64,000 bases of DNA, from positions 354,321-418,320 of the forward strand of contig CP070632.1 of the NCBI GenBank assembly GCA_020356065.1, given 5' to 3'. The stretch comes from Nitrospiraceae bacterium. Its GTDB lineage: Bacteria; Nitrospirota; Thermodesulfovibrionia; UBA6902. The notes beneath the pieces were generated by a model that did no database searches, was not told where the DNA came from, and saw only the letters and a program-made list of their open reading frames with translations. Below, piece by piece: positions 43,030 to 51,955 of the stretch. Each line of letters begins with the position of its first letter. The first letter of the stretch is position 1. A program made the translations under genes and the position numbers.

Positions 43030-43248
43030 ATGAAAAATGAAGAAAAAGCAAAAGAGCAACTCATAAAAGAGTCAGCGAAGCTGCACAGAGAATATATACA
43101 AGTAAAAGAAGAAACCAAACGTAAGAAGAAAGAGAAAACAGTAGTTCAATTGGATGAAACATTTAAGAATCTTATAGATAGTTTTAACGAAGTGATTTAC
43201 CGTGCAAACCCGAAAACACTTCATGCAACATTCGTGATCAAGACATAT
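43030..43248 (+). pseudogene. Remnant of a PAS-domain signalling protein
   Basis: The first 72 codons encode a charged coiled coil (EKAKEQLIKESAKLHREYIQ) followed by the opening of a PAS domain (DETFKNLIDSFNEVIYRANP, then ATFV), the usual linker-PAS arrangement of sensor kinases. After about 43248 the frame turns into unrelated sequence and stops at 43296, where sequence of another gene fragment on the opposite strand begins. It is therefore an internal piece of a larger gene cut by a rearrangement. Confidence 0.55.
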
Positions 43249-43420
43249 GAGAGTAGCCCCAACAGAGCTAATAATTTCAATATCTGGATTAATTAACAAT
43301 AATATTCCAGGGATGATACTAACGCCCCACCACTTCGGATTGATCTTTTCTCTTATCAAACAGATAGTCTGAAGGATAAATCCTAAAGGAAGCATTAAAA
43401 GAGGCAGGGCAAGAATTTAC
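43246..43420 (-). pseudogene. Remnant of a multi-helix membrane protein
   Basis: On the minus strand a continuous hydrophobic segment includes ILALPLLMLPLGFILQTICL, a loop REKINPKWWGV and a second helix SIIPGILLLINPDIEIISSV. Loop and helix pattern are typical of a real membrane protein. The segment ends near 43246 where the plus-strand PAS remnant begins, and upstream it is closed by a stop codon. I do not recognise the family. Confidence 0.45.
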
Positions 43421-43484
43421 TTGCTAATCGTCTGTTAGTTTTGTATCCTCTTACTACTTAGCAAAATCTATTATCGGGCAAGAA

Positions 43485-44419
43485 ATGGAAAGTCTGTATA
43501 GTATTCTTATTGTTGAAGACGATAAAGGCATAAGCGGTCTTTATCAAAAGATATTGCAGCGGGCAGGTTATATAACGGAGTCTGTTTTCATGGGTTCTGA
43601 TGCTATTTCAAAAGCACTGAAGGATGAACACTTCCTTATGCTACTTGATTATGACCTGCCTGATATGAATGGTTTCAAATTATCAAGACTTTGAGAGAAA
43701 AAGAATATAGCATGCCTTTTATTGTTATAACAGGTCGTGGCAATGAGGCAATAGCTATTGAAATGATGAAGCTTGGAGCACAGGACTATATAGTTAAGGG
43801 GACAAATGTAATGAATGATTTGCCTACTATAATAAAGAGAACTATTAATAAGCTGACCTTGGAGAGTAAGCTGGAAGCTTCAGAAAAAGCTCTTAAGAAT
43901 CGCGTTGAAGAACTATCCGCTCTTCACATGTTAAGCAGAAAAATCGGCACAAATCTTGAACTGAAATGTATGGTCAATGCCGCACTCGAAGGAATCGTTT
44001 CAATTATTAATCCTGATATGACGCTTTTATTTAATCGGTATAAAGAAAATCTTTTATTGTTAGGTATAAAAGCGAATACATTAAAATACCAGCATACTGA
44101 AACTAAAACACACTATGTAGGGGAATGTCTTTGTGGTTTGGCAGTTTCCAGTGGGATGTCTGTGTACTCGAAAGATATTTTTTCTGATTCCAGGTGTACG
44201 TGGGAGGAATGCAAGAAAGCAGGTTTGAAATCTTTCGCCGCATTACCTTTAATAATTAATGGAGAAATAATTGGAGTCTTGGGACTGGCCTCTGGAACAG
44301 AAACTGATTTTGAAGAGCGAGATTCTTTTTTGGAGACCCTTGCTGGACAAGTTGCTATCGGATTGGAAAACGCAAGGCTATATGAACAAGTAAAAGAAAA
44401 ATTAATTAAATCCTGTTAG
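43485..44419 (+). pseudogene. Frameshifted response regulator: REC + GAF
   Basis: The frame from 43485 encodes the first half of a receiver (ILIVEDDKGISGLYQKILQ, LLDYDLPDMNG) and stops at 43694. The second half (MPFIVITGRGNE, LGAQDYIVKG) plus a GAF domain (about 43900-44390) continues in another frame from 43691. A one-base insertion near 43672 would join them into FQIIKTLREKEYSMPF, which aligns without a gap to the intact paralogue at 51082-51852. The GAF domain is followed at once by a stop (LYEQVKEKLIKSC), where related kinases continue. Confidence 0.7.
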
Positions 44420-44632
44420 TTATTTAACATAATTAAATTTTTATCTTTAATATGTTAATCCCTGAAGATCATTCATGACAGGATAATTGAATTAACCTGC
44501 AATCTTCATCAAGTCTGAAGATAATGTATATTGTATCATCCAAAATGGGATAAACAGAATATCCCTGACTCTGAGATATTATTAATAAACGGAGAGCATC
44601 GTTAATTCTGAAAATTATTATTATATAACTGA

Positions 44633-45001
44633 ATGCATTACTGGCTAGCTGCAAACATAATTGTCCTGACACATCTTGGATTTATCATCTTTGTTACCTT
44701 TGGGGGACTGTTATTACTGAGAAGCAGAAAATGGGCATGGGTTCATCTTCCCTCGGCAATCTGGGGATCAACGGTTGAGTTCATGGGATGGATATGCCCT
44801 CTGACACCACTTGAAAACCGGCTGCGTGAAAAAGGAGGGCATGAAATATACAGTGAGGATTTTATCGAACACTATATCATGCCGATTATATATCCGTCAG
44901 GATATACGAGAGGGTTTCAAATAGTTCTTGGAGTATCAGTAATTGTCATTAATGCTGTTCTATACTCGTGGGCTTTTAAGAGACGTAGGAGCATTATGTA
45001 G
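44633..45001 (+). CDS. DUF2784 membrane protein
   Basis: 122 aa with three predicted helices (about 5-28, 35-55, 95-115). The segments LTPLENRLREKGG, FIEHYIMPIIYPSGYTRGFQ and a WGSTVEFMGWICPLTP block identify the DUF2784 family of small bacterial inner-membrane proteins. Function unknown. Convergent with rnhB, 44 bp apart. Confidence 0.85.
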   Translation: MHYWLAANIIVLTHLGFIIFVTFGGLLLLRSRKWAWVHLPSAIWGSTVEFMGWICPLTPLENRLREKGGHEIYSEDFIEHYIMPIIYPSGYTRGFQIVLGVSVIVINAVLYSWAFKRRRSIM

Positions 45002-45045
45002 GGGCATGTTCCAACCCGCCCTACAGCACGTCAATAAACGCCTCA

Positions 45046-45690
45046 TTACCCAAACGTCAGCTTCACATCTTTCACCTTATTAAAACTCCTCCTGTGAATC
45101 GGACATGGGCCGTGTTCATTAATCAGTTCCATGTGGGCCTTTGTTGAATATCCTTTATGGCTTTTAAATTTATATACAGGGTATTTCTCATGAAAGTCCA
45201 TCATAATATCGTCCCTTACAACTTTAGCGACAATAGATGCAGCTGCTATGGAAGCGCTCACAGACTCACCTTTACACATTGATTTCTGCACAATCCCGAC
45301 TCTGGTCAGTTTGACAGCATCAATCAGCAGTATATCGGGCTTCAATGTTAAGTCCTGCACCGCAGTTATCATTGCTGATTTTGTAGCTTCGAGAATATTG
45401 ATCTCATCAATGACGTCAGGCCCTATGATCCCTACCCCGATTGATTCAGCATTGTGAAAGATGTCCCAGAAGAGTTTCTTGCGTTCCTTTTCAGAAGTCT
45501 TTTTTGAGTCCCTGATTCCGGGCAATATACATCCCGACGGAAGTATCACAGCAGCAGCTACAACAGGGCCGGCCAGTGGACCCCTGCCTGCTTCGTCAAT
45601 TCCCGCAATCACAGGGTAATGTTCCCTTATGTCATTATCAAATTGAAAAATGGGTGGAACACCAGTATCCAGGGATTTATTCCGGTTCAT
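45046..45690 (-). CDS. rnhB: Ribonuclease HII
   Basis: 214 aa. Catalytic acidic residues lie in GIDEAGRGPLAGPV, in ILLIDAVKL and nearby; ESVSASIAAASIVAKVVRD and the terminal YKSHKGY-like block (YKFKSHKGYSTKAH) are conserved. It cleaves the RNA strand of hybrids and single ribonucleotides in DNA. Downstream of rplS as in many genomes, but separated by a terminator and a 217-bp spacer. Confidence 0.95.
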   Translation of the reverse strand: MNRNKSLDTGVPPIFQFDNDIREHYPVIAGIDEAGRGPLAGPVVAAAVILPSGCILPGIRDSKKTSEKERKKLFWDIFHNAESIGVGIIGPDVIDEINILEATKSAMITAVQDLTLKPDILLIDAVKLTRVGIVQKSMCKGESVSASIAAASIVAKVVRDDIMMDFHEKYPVYKFKSHKGYSTKAHMELINEHGPCPIHRRSFNKVKDVKLTFG

Positions 45691-45846
45691 TACAGATCAT
45701 ATTATAATGATTTTTTCTGGCTTATTGGGAGATAAAGCTTTAATTACAAATTTCAAATTACAAAAAAACAGAAATAACAATCTCTTTGAATTGGCATTTG
45801 AGCTTTGACATTGGATATTTTTCCATATCGTCAACATATGATTACG

Positions 45847-45884
45847 AAAAAAGAGAGGCATGGATTGATATAATCCATACCTCT
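45847..45884 (-). terminator. Terminator of the rpsP-khpA-trmD-rplS operon
   Basis: On the minus strand AGAGGTATGGATT pairs with AATCCATGCCTCT (one U-G pair) and is followed by six T residues. It lies just after the rplS stop codon and before rnhB. Confidence 0.8.
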
Positions 45885-45907
45885 TAACTTTTCACCTGCT
45901 ATAACTT

Positions 45908-46255
45908 TTATCTGTTAAATGCTTTTTCCTTGACCTTGGCAGCCTTCCCTTTTTTACCACGCAGGTAATAAAGCTTGGCCCTTCGAACATCACCCTGTTT
46001 TACCACCTTTATACTCTCGATCAGGGGTGAATTAATGGGAAACACTTTTTCAACACCGACTCCATAGGAAATCTTCCTTACCATAAAGGTCTCACGTGTA
46101 CCGCTCCCTCTTCTGCCGATCACAATTCCGGTGAATGTCTGGATCCTTTCCTTTTCCCCTTCCTTGATCTTCATGTTCACGCTTATTGTATCACCAACCC
46201 TGAATGGAGGGACCTCTTTTTTATACTGCTCTTCCACTGATTTTAATGCATTCAT
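45908..46255 (-). CDS. rplS: Ribosomal protein bL19
   Basis: 115 aa, full length. Conserved [40 protein letters not shown] and [20 protein letters not shown]. It sits at the 30S-50S interface. Last gene of the operon with trmD, khpA and rpsP. Confidence 0.97.
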   Translation of the reverse strand: MNALKSVEEQYKKEVPPFRVGDTISVNMKIKEGEKERIQTFTGIVIGRRGSGTRETFMVRKISYGVGVEKVFPINSPLIESIKVVKQGDVRRAKLYYLRGKKGKAAKVKEKAFNR

Positions 46256-46315
46256 CTCATTCCTCCTGCGTTACAAAGGATAATTTAAATTCTCATCAAT
46301 AGTTGATACCATGTA

Positions 46316-47053
46316 CTAATTATTTTCTTCCGACGATATCTCGACAATCAGTTTTTTATCCGATTCATCAAGTTTTATACGGTCCAGCATATCGGGCCTG
46401 ACTTTCAGTGTCGTTCTTAATGCCTGCTTTCTCCGCCACCGTCTGATCTCTTCATGGTTGCCCGACAGCAGAACATCCGGAACCGTCATATTCCTGAACT
46501 CCCTGGGTCTTGTGTACTGGGGATATTCAAGCAGTCCTGAAGAAAAAGACTCATCTTCGACCGACCTTTCATCTCCAACCGCTCCCGGGATCAACCGGGT
46601 AACGGCATCTATTATAACCAAAGCAGCCAGTTCTCCGCCAGTCATTACATAATCGCCGATCGAGACCTCTTCATCAACCAGATGTTTCACTCTTTCATCC
46701 ACCCCCTCATAACGTCCGCAAATGAATGTCAGTCTTCTGGTTTCCCCTGCAAAAGATTCTGCCTTTCTCTGATCAAAGGGATTCCCCTGAGGACTGAGGA
46801 GGATTACCTTCCTTGCCTGTCCGTCCTTCTCGAGATATTCAATCGCACTGAAAATCGGCTCGGGCTTGAAGACCATGCCCGCGCCTCCTCCATACGGGTA
46901 GTCATCCACTGTCCTGTGAACATCTGTGGTAAAGTCTCTGATATTGAGAATACATACATCAAGCAGGTTATTCTCCCTCGCCCTTTTCAGAATGCTCTCA
47001 TTAAGATAGGCGGTAATGACATCAGGGAAGAGAGTTAAGACATCACATTTCAT
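46316..47053 (-). CDS. trmD: tRNA (guanine-37-N1) methyltransferase
   Basis: 245 aa SPOUT-family enzyme. [30 protein letters not shown] and [19 protein letters not shown] form the trefoil-knot SAM site. It methylates G37 next to the anticodon to prevent frameshifting. It is preceded by a strong hairpin (47075-47103) and not, as usual, by rimM. Confidence 0.97.
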   Translation of the reverse strand: MKCDVLTLFPDVITAYLNESILKRARENNLLDVCILNIRDFTTDVHRTVDDYPYGGGAGMVFKPEPIFSAIEYLEKDGQARKVILLSPQGNPFDQRKAESFAGETRRLTFICGRYEGVDERVKHLVDEEVSIGDYVMTGGELAALVIIDAVTRLIPGAVGDERSVEDESFSSGLLEYPQYTRPREFRNMTVPDVLLSGNHEEIRRWRRKQALRTTLKVRPDMLDRIKLDESDKKLIVEISSEENN

Positions 47054-47074
47054 TTTCAGATTACAGACAATTCT

Positions 47075-47103
47075 AAAGGAGAAGGGGGCTGCCCTTCTCC
47101 TTT
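47075..47103. promoter_or_regulatory. 12-bp perfect hairpin between khpA and trmD
   Basis: AAAGGAGAAGGG (47075-47086) is complementary to CCCTTCTCCTTT (47092-47103) with a 5-nt loop. On the minus strand no T-run follows, so it is more likely an RNA-processing or translation-control structure than a terminator. It lies 22 bp upstream of the trmD start, where rimM is normally found. Confidence 0.6.
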
Positions 47104-47137
47104 ATATTTAAAAATAAAAATTTTCTGATGTTCAGAA

Positions 47138-47380
47138 TTATTCGAGAATTTCCAGAACACAGCGTTTACCGAGCTTTGTACCGGCAGCACTCAAAATCGT
47201 CCTGATAGCCCTTGCTGTCTTGCCCTGTTTTCCGATAACCTTACCAAGATCACTAGTGGCAACACGCAATTCATAGACAGTGGTCCTTTCACCATCAACT
47301 TCAGCAACTGATACTTCCTCCGGTTTGTCCACCAGAGCCTTTGAAATATCCTCGATCAGTGATTTCATGTCCACCTCCAT
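47138..47380 (-). CDS. khpA: KH-domain RNA-binding protein KhpA
   Basis: 80 aa, one KH domain with the GxxG loop as GKQG in [19 protein letters not shown]. In Gram-positives KhpA with KhpB controls cell division and small-RNA action. It is 18 bp downstream of rpsP. The genome region ends this operon with trmD and rplS. Confidence 0.95.
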   Translation of the reverse strand: MEVDMKSLIEDISKALVDKPEEVSVAEVDGERTTVYELRVATSDLGKVIGKQGKTARAIRTILSAAGTKLGKRCVLEILE

Positions 47381-47398
47381 TTGAACCAGGGCTGATTA

Positions 47399-47635
47399 TT
47401 ACAGGCCCGATATTTTCAAAAGTTTGCTAACAGTAGAACTTGGCTGAGCTCCACAGCCAAGCCAGTACCTGGCCCTCTCGGTATCTATTTTAATTTCCGA
47501 TGGTTCTTTCAGTGGATCATAGGTGCCGATGATTTCGATAAACGGACCGTCCCGTCTCTTGCGGGAGTCAGCCACAATTACCCTGTAAAAAGGCTTTTTC
47601 TTCGCACCTTTTCTAGTTAGTCTAATCTTTACCAA
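47399..47635 (-). CDS. rpsP: Ribosomal protein bS16
   Basis: 78 aa, full length. [40 protein letters not shown] and the [20 protein letters not shown] block are conserved. First gene of the operon; ffh lies 83 bp upstream on the same strand, the normal order. Confidence 0.97.
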   Translation of the reverse strand: MVKIRLTRKGAKKKPFYRVIVADSRKRRDGPFIEIIGTYDPLKEPSEIKIDTERARYWLGCGAQPSSTVSKLLKISGL

Positions 47636-47718
47636 TTTACTTCCTCCGTCTCAATGGATATTAATATACAGGATCCAACAATAGTATTCAAGATACTAAA
47701 CTGAAGCCTGATTCATTA

Positions 47719-49038
47719 TTAGAATTTGAACTGAGGCATCCCAAAGCCCTTGCCGCGCTTCATTTTTTTCATCATCTTTTTCATCTGGAGGTGCTGTTTG
47801 ACCAGTCGGTTAACATCAGCCACAGTAGTACCACTTCCGGCGGCAATCCGCTTTTTTCGACTGCCGTTGAGTATAACATAATTTCTTCTTTCCTGCATCG
47901 TCATGGACGATATTATGGCTTCTACCCTGACAAAGGCCCTGTCATCAATATTGACACCCTTTAACTGTTTTCCAAGACCCGGGATCATGCTTAAAAGACT
48001 TTCAAGCGAACCCATTTTTTTTATCTGTTTTATCTGGGTTATGAGGTCCTCAAATGTAAACCTGTCCTTTTTGAGCTTGCCTTCAAGCTTAAGCGCCTCT
48101 TCAAGGCTTACCGCTTCCTGGGCCTTTTCTACAAGTGTTACAACATCGCCCATGCCCAGAATCCTGGAAGCCATTCTTTCGGGATGAAACGGCTCCAGAA
48201 AGTCTATCTTTTCACCTACGCCGATAAGTTTGATGGGTTTCCCTGTAACTGTAACGATTGACAGGGCCGCTCCACCACGGGCGTCTCCATCCATTTTTGT
48301 AAGAATTACACCCTGGAGGTCCAATCGTTCATTAAATGACTCCGAAATATTCACAGCATCCTGTCCCGTCATCGCGTCAGCAACAAGCAGGATCTCCGAT
48401 GGGGAGGCCTCGCGTTTAATATTTTCAAGTTCTCTCATCAGATCATCATCAACATGAAGTCTGCCGGCAGTATCAAGGATCATAATATCCCTGCCCTCGA
48501 GCCTTGCCATTTTTAGGGCATCGGGGAAAATGCTTACCGGATCATCTCCCGGCCGTGTAGCATACACAGGCACATCAATCTGAGCCCCGAGGGAGATAAG
48601 CTGATCAATGGCTGCCGGCCTGCCTGTATCCATTGCGACAAGCATGGGCCTTTTGCCGTCTTTTTTGAAATTATTGGCAAGCTTTGCAGAAGTCGTTGTT
48701 TTCCCCGAACCATGAAGACCGACAAGCATGATGACCGTGGGAGGATTTGGGGAGAGGTTGATCTTGCTGTGCCCTCCTCCCATGAGAGCACAGAGTTCAT
48801 CATTTACTATTTTTACAACCTGCTGCCCCGGGGTTATGCTCTCAAGGACCTCTCTGCCCACAGCCCTTTCCCTGACCTTATCAACAAAACCCTTCACTAC
48901 CTTGAAATTCACATCGGCTTCAAGCAGGGCCATCCTGATCTCCTTAAGGGCAGCAATAACATCTTCTTCCTTGAGAAGCCCGCGGCCCTTAATTTTCTTA
49001 AAGATGCCTTCCAGTCTGTCGGATAATGATTCAAACAT
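47719..49038 (-). CDS. ffh: Signal recognition particle protein Ffh
   Basis: 439 aa GTPase. N domain, G domain with P-loop GLHGSGKTTTSAKLA, DTAGRLHVDDDLM and TKMDGDARGGAALS, and a methionine-rich M domain (MTMQERRNYVILNGSRKKRI, ending in KKMMKKMKRGKGFGMPQFKF). It delivers nascent membrane proteins to FtsY. No 4.5S RNA gene was seen nearby. Confidence 0.97.
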   Translation of the reverse strand: MFESLSDRLEGIFKKIKGRGLLKEEDVIAALKEIRMALLEADVNFKVVKGFVDKVRERAVGREVLESITPGQQVVKIVNDELCALMGGGHSKINLSPNPPTVIMLVGLHGSGKTTTSAKLANNFKKDGKRPMLVAMDTGRPAAIDQLISLGAQIDVPVYATRPGDDPVSIFPDALKMARLEGRDIMILDTAGRLHVDDDLMRELENIKREASPSEILLVADAMTGQDAVNISESFNERLDLQGVILTKMDGDARGGAALSIVTVTGKPIKLIGVGEKIDFLEPFHPERMASRILGMGDVVTLVEKAQEAVSLEEALKLEGKLKKDRFTFEDLITQIKQIKKMGSLESLLSMIPGLGKQLKGVNIDDRAFVRVEAIISSMTMQERRNYVILNGSRKKRIAAGSGTTVADVNRLVKQHLQMKKMMKKMKRGKGFGMPQFKF

Positions 49039-49071
49039 TGTTCAGCTGCAGGGGCGAACAGCCGATCGCTC

Positions 49072-49998
49072 CTACTTTTTAAAATTGTCCTCTATGTATT
49101 TCTCAGCTGCTATGGCAGCTATGGCACCGTCCCCCACTGCTGTGGCAATCTGCTTTGTAATTTTTGAGCGCATATCGCCGGCCGCAAAAATGCCGGGCGC
49201 TGACGTTGCCAAATTCTCATCAGTGATAATATAGTTATTTTCATCGAGATTCGCCGTTCCGGCCAGAAATTCCGTGTTGGGATCAAAACCGATATAAATA
49301 AAAACTCCCTCAACTTCCAGAGAAGTGAGCTCTCCGGTTTTTACATTCTTTACAAGCAGGGATGTGACACCCTTCTCATCTCCTTCAATTTTTTCGGGAA
49401 CAGAGTCCCAGACAAGTTTGATTTTCGGATCTGAAAAGGCCCTGTCCTGCAGAATCTTCTCCGCCCTCAGGTTATCTCTCCTGTGCACGATGTACACCAC
49501 CTCTGCAAATTTTGTCAAAAAAAGACCTTCCTGCACTGCTGAATCTCCACCGCCGATAACAGCAATTTTTGCTCCCTTGAAAAAAGCTCCGTCGCAGGTT
49601 GCACAGTAAGATACCCCTTTGCCGCGGAATTCGTCTTCACCCTCTATTTTCAGTTTCCGCGGGTGTCCACCTGAAGCCAGTATCACGCTTTTCGACTCAA
49701 TCTCCTGACCATCCTCAAGTATTACCTTTTTAATATTACCATTGAACGATATGCGGATGACCGTACCCTGCGTTATTTCAAGTCCGAATTTGGTAGCCTG
49801 CTGCTCCATTTTCCGGGCAAGATCAGTACCGGCAACTCCTTCTTCAAAGCCCGGATAATTCTCTATCCATTCCGTGATCGTCACTGTTCCCCCGGTCAAT
49901 CCCTTTTCAATGAGAAGAGATTTTAATCTGGCCCTGGAAGTATAAAGCCCTGCTGTCAGGCCAGCAGGGCCTCCCCCGATAATTATTACGTCATGCAT
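49072..49998 (-). CDS. trxB: Thioredoxin reductase
   Basis: 308 aa FAD/NADPH enzyme. FAD motif IIIGGGPAGLTAGLYTSRA, redox-active YCATCDGAFF (Cys132/Cys135), NADPH motif VIGGGDSAVQEGLFL and the C-terminal GIFAAGDMRSKITKQIATA. It reduces the thioredoxin encoded 12 bp upstream on the same strand. Confidence 0.96.
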   Translation of the reverse strand: MHDVIIIGGGPAGLTAGLYTSRARLKSLLIEKGLTGGTVTITEWIENYPGFEEGVAGTDLARKMEQQATKFGLEITQGTVIRISFNGNIKKVILEDGQEIESKSVILASGGHPRKLKIEGEDEFRGKGVSYCATCDGAFFKGAKIAVIGGGDSAVQEGLFLTKFAEVVYIVHRRDNLRAEKILQDRAFSDPKIKLVWDSVPEKIEGDEKGVTSLLVKNVKTGELTSLEVEGVFIYIGFDPNTEFLAGTANLDENNYIITDENLATSAPGIFAAGDMRSKITKQIATAVGDGAIAAIAAEKYIEDNFKK

Positions 49999-50010
49999 GA
50001 TTATCTTTGA

Positions 50011-50340
50011 TTATCCCAGAAATGAGTCTATCTTTGATTTTAGCTGGGCCTTGGGTACAGCTCCTACTACCTGGTCTTTGACTTCTCCGCCTTTAAAAAA
50101 CATCAAGGTAGGAATGCCTCGAATTCCATATTTACTTGCGAGGTCAGGATTTTCATCTGTATTGACCTTGGCAAAAACAACATTGCCTTCATACTCTTTC
50201 GCAAGCTCTTCCACAACAGGAGCTACTATTTTACATGGACCGCACCACGTTGCCCAGAAATCAACCATAACCAGATTCTCAGATTGAAGAACCACCTGAT
50301 CAAAAGTCTCACCCGTAACGCTTGTAACTGCATCTGACAT
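50011..50340 (-). CDS. trxA: Thioredoxin
   Basis: 109 aa with the classic active site [15 protein letters not shown] (Cys33/Cys36) and cis-Pro in [13 protein letters not shown]. General disulfide reductase of the cytosol. Forms a two-gene operon with trxB; GGAGG lies before the ATG. Confidence 0.97.
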   Translation of the reverse strand: MSDAVTSVTGETFDQVVLQSENLVMVDFWATWCGPCKIVAPVVEELAKEYEGNVVFAKVNTDENPDLASKYGIRGIPTLMFFKGGEVKDQVVGAVPKAQLKSKIDSFLG

Positions 50341-50527
50341 ATGAATGACCTCCTTTTATAGTTGTATCAAACCTTAATTATATTGATTGCATATACACTT
50401 TGTCAATTTTGGCGATATCATTATTTCATCACGGATACGACATGATCTCTCATCCGGAACAGGCATAATATAAATGATCTGTGGTAAAATCTGACCGTTA
50501 CTTTATTTAAGAAAGCGGGAGGCAACA

Positions 50528-50908
50528 GTGGCAGAGATAAGAAGCCGGGAACAGGAACCGGTCCCGGGCATAACGTATTCGGAAATCCATATTCCTGATG
50601 AAAGCATACTCGGAACGGGCACATTTATTACCGTGCTGGAAGAAGGTGCATTCGGCAAAAAAAATCCTATTATAAGTTCGGTCATGAATGAACCGGTTTT
50701 TGTGCTCATTTTAAGCCTGAATATCGCGATTGCATCTGCTACCGCAATGATCGGAAAATCTCAAAATACCCCTCCCCTTGACCGCAAGGTCTTTAACATA
50801 CCAAAAAATATTGACAGCACAGGAGTTCTCAGCTTTGAAGTCAGTTTTAAAGACTGGGACATTATCGGGATAGATTTAAACGGCAAGAAACTGGCAAACG
50901 CAGAGTAA
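50528..50908 (+). CDS. Conserved-looking hypothetical protein
   Basis: 126 aa of unknown function. A good GGGAGG ribosome site supports the GTG start at 50528. The N-terminal half is polar (VPGITYSEIHIPDES), the middle has a hydrophobic stretch (PVFVLILSLNIAIASATAMI, about 57-77) that could be a membrane helix or a buried core strand, and the C-terminus is beta-like (LSFEVSFKDWDIIGIDLNGK). I do not recognise the family. Stand-alone gene divergent from trxA. Confidence 0.6.
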   Translation: MAEIRSREQEPVPGITYSEIHIPDESILGTGTFITVLEEGAFGKKNPIISSVMNEPVFVLILSLNIAIASATAMIGKSQNTPPLDRKVFNIPKNIDSTGVLSFEVSFKDWDIIGIDLNGKKLANAE

Positions 50909-50970
50909 CAGCGAAGCTGTTGAAACGAGATGGTTAATCCTGACCAGTAATAATCAATACTGCAGATATC

Positions 50971-51852
50971 CTACTTGTCAGCCTTTCCCTTCATTTTATG
51001 GATGTTGCTGGACACTTTCTGTAAATTGTCCTTCAGACCGCTTAAATTGCGATAGATATCTCCAGCCATTTCAGTGAGATTCTAAAGGTCCTTTTTATTG
51101 GAAATGAATTCCCTTAACATCTCCCCACGGTCAGTGACATCAGATGCGTAAAGCATTAACATGTCATCGTCTATTGCCATCCATATAGCATCCCATATCT
51201 TTTTATCCGCTTCAAAAATTAATTTATACTCACTGCCATTCTCCAATTTGACAGGAGGAGCACACCAGGGACACGGAGAATCTGAATTGTTACTGCAGCA
51301 TATACATTTGTTACCGGATACCACACCTGCTCTATACGCAGCTGCGTTAGATGCAAGTATCTCATTTGTTAACGGATTCATTAATACGGCTATATAAGGC
51401 ATACCTTCAAGCAGCAACTGATTAAAAGACGCTTTCTGCTGAAGAGTTTCCTCTGCCTGTTGTACACTTTTCTCCCAGTTAATGGTAGACATAATAGACC
51501 TGATTTTATCCGGGAGATATTCAACAAATCCATCATCTTTGATGATATAATCGATTGCTCCCCGTTTCATCATATCTACTGCTACGTTCTCGTTTCCTGC
51601 GCCCGTAACAAGCACAAACGGAACATGGCTGTTTTTCTTTGAAAGCTCTTCTATTACTTCCTTTCCTGTCATATCGGGCAAACTGTAATCAAGAAGCAGG
51701 AGCGAGTCCTGACAATCTGAAAATTTATCAATGGCGGCTGCTCCGCTCAAGGCTCCTTCAGTTTTAAATCCTTCTCTCTGCAAAATCTTTTGCATAAGAT
51801 TATTCAAGCTTACATCATCTTCAGTAACAATTATTGTGGATACATTACTCAT
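50971..51852 (-). CDS. REC-PAS response regulator with in-frame amber codon
   Basis: The main product (51082-51852, 256 aa) has a receiver (TIIVTEDD, phospho-Asp in LLLDYSLPDMTG, KR...DYIIKDDG) and a PAS-like domain with a Cys cluster (CICCSNNSDSPCPWCAPP). It stops at a TAG (51082-51084). The same frame then stays open for 36 codons (NLTEMAGDIYRNLSGLKDNL, then HKMKGKADK) to a second TAG at 50971. That tail resembles the beginning of a histidine-kinase dimerisation helix. Either the protein was shortened by a nonsense mutation or the amber is read through; the first is more likely. Paralogue of the frameshifted gene at 43485. Confidence 0.75.
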
Positions 51853-51955
51853 GACCTAAGAACCCCTCTCTGTTCTTATAATAAAGCCCCCATCATTAAT
51901 AGTTACCACTATATTGTAAATTCCTTATAATGTCAATATAATTCTGTTTAAAAGG

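Noticed and set aside
43072-43395. Full 107-aa minus-strand frame as an intact gene
   Set aside because: Only the first 50 residues look like a membrane protein; the rest is antisense to the PAS remnant. Recorded as a fragment instead.
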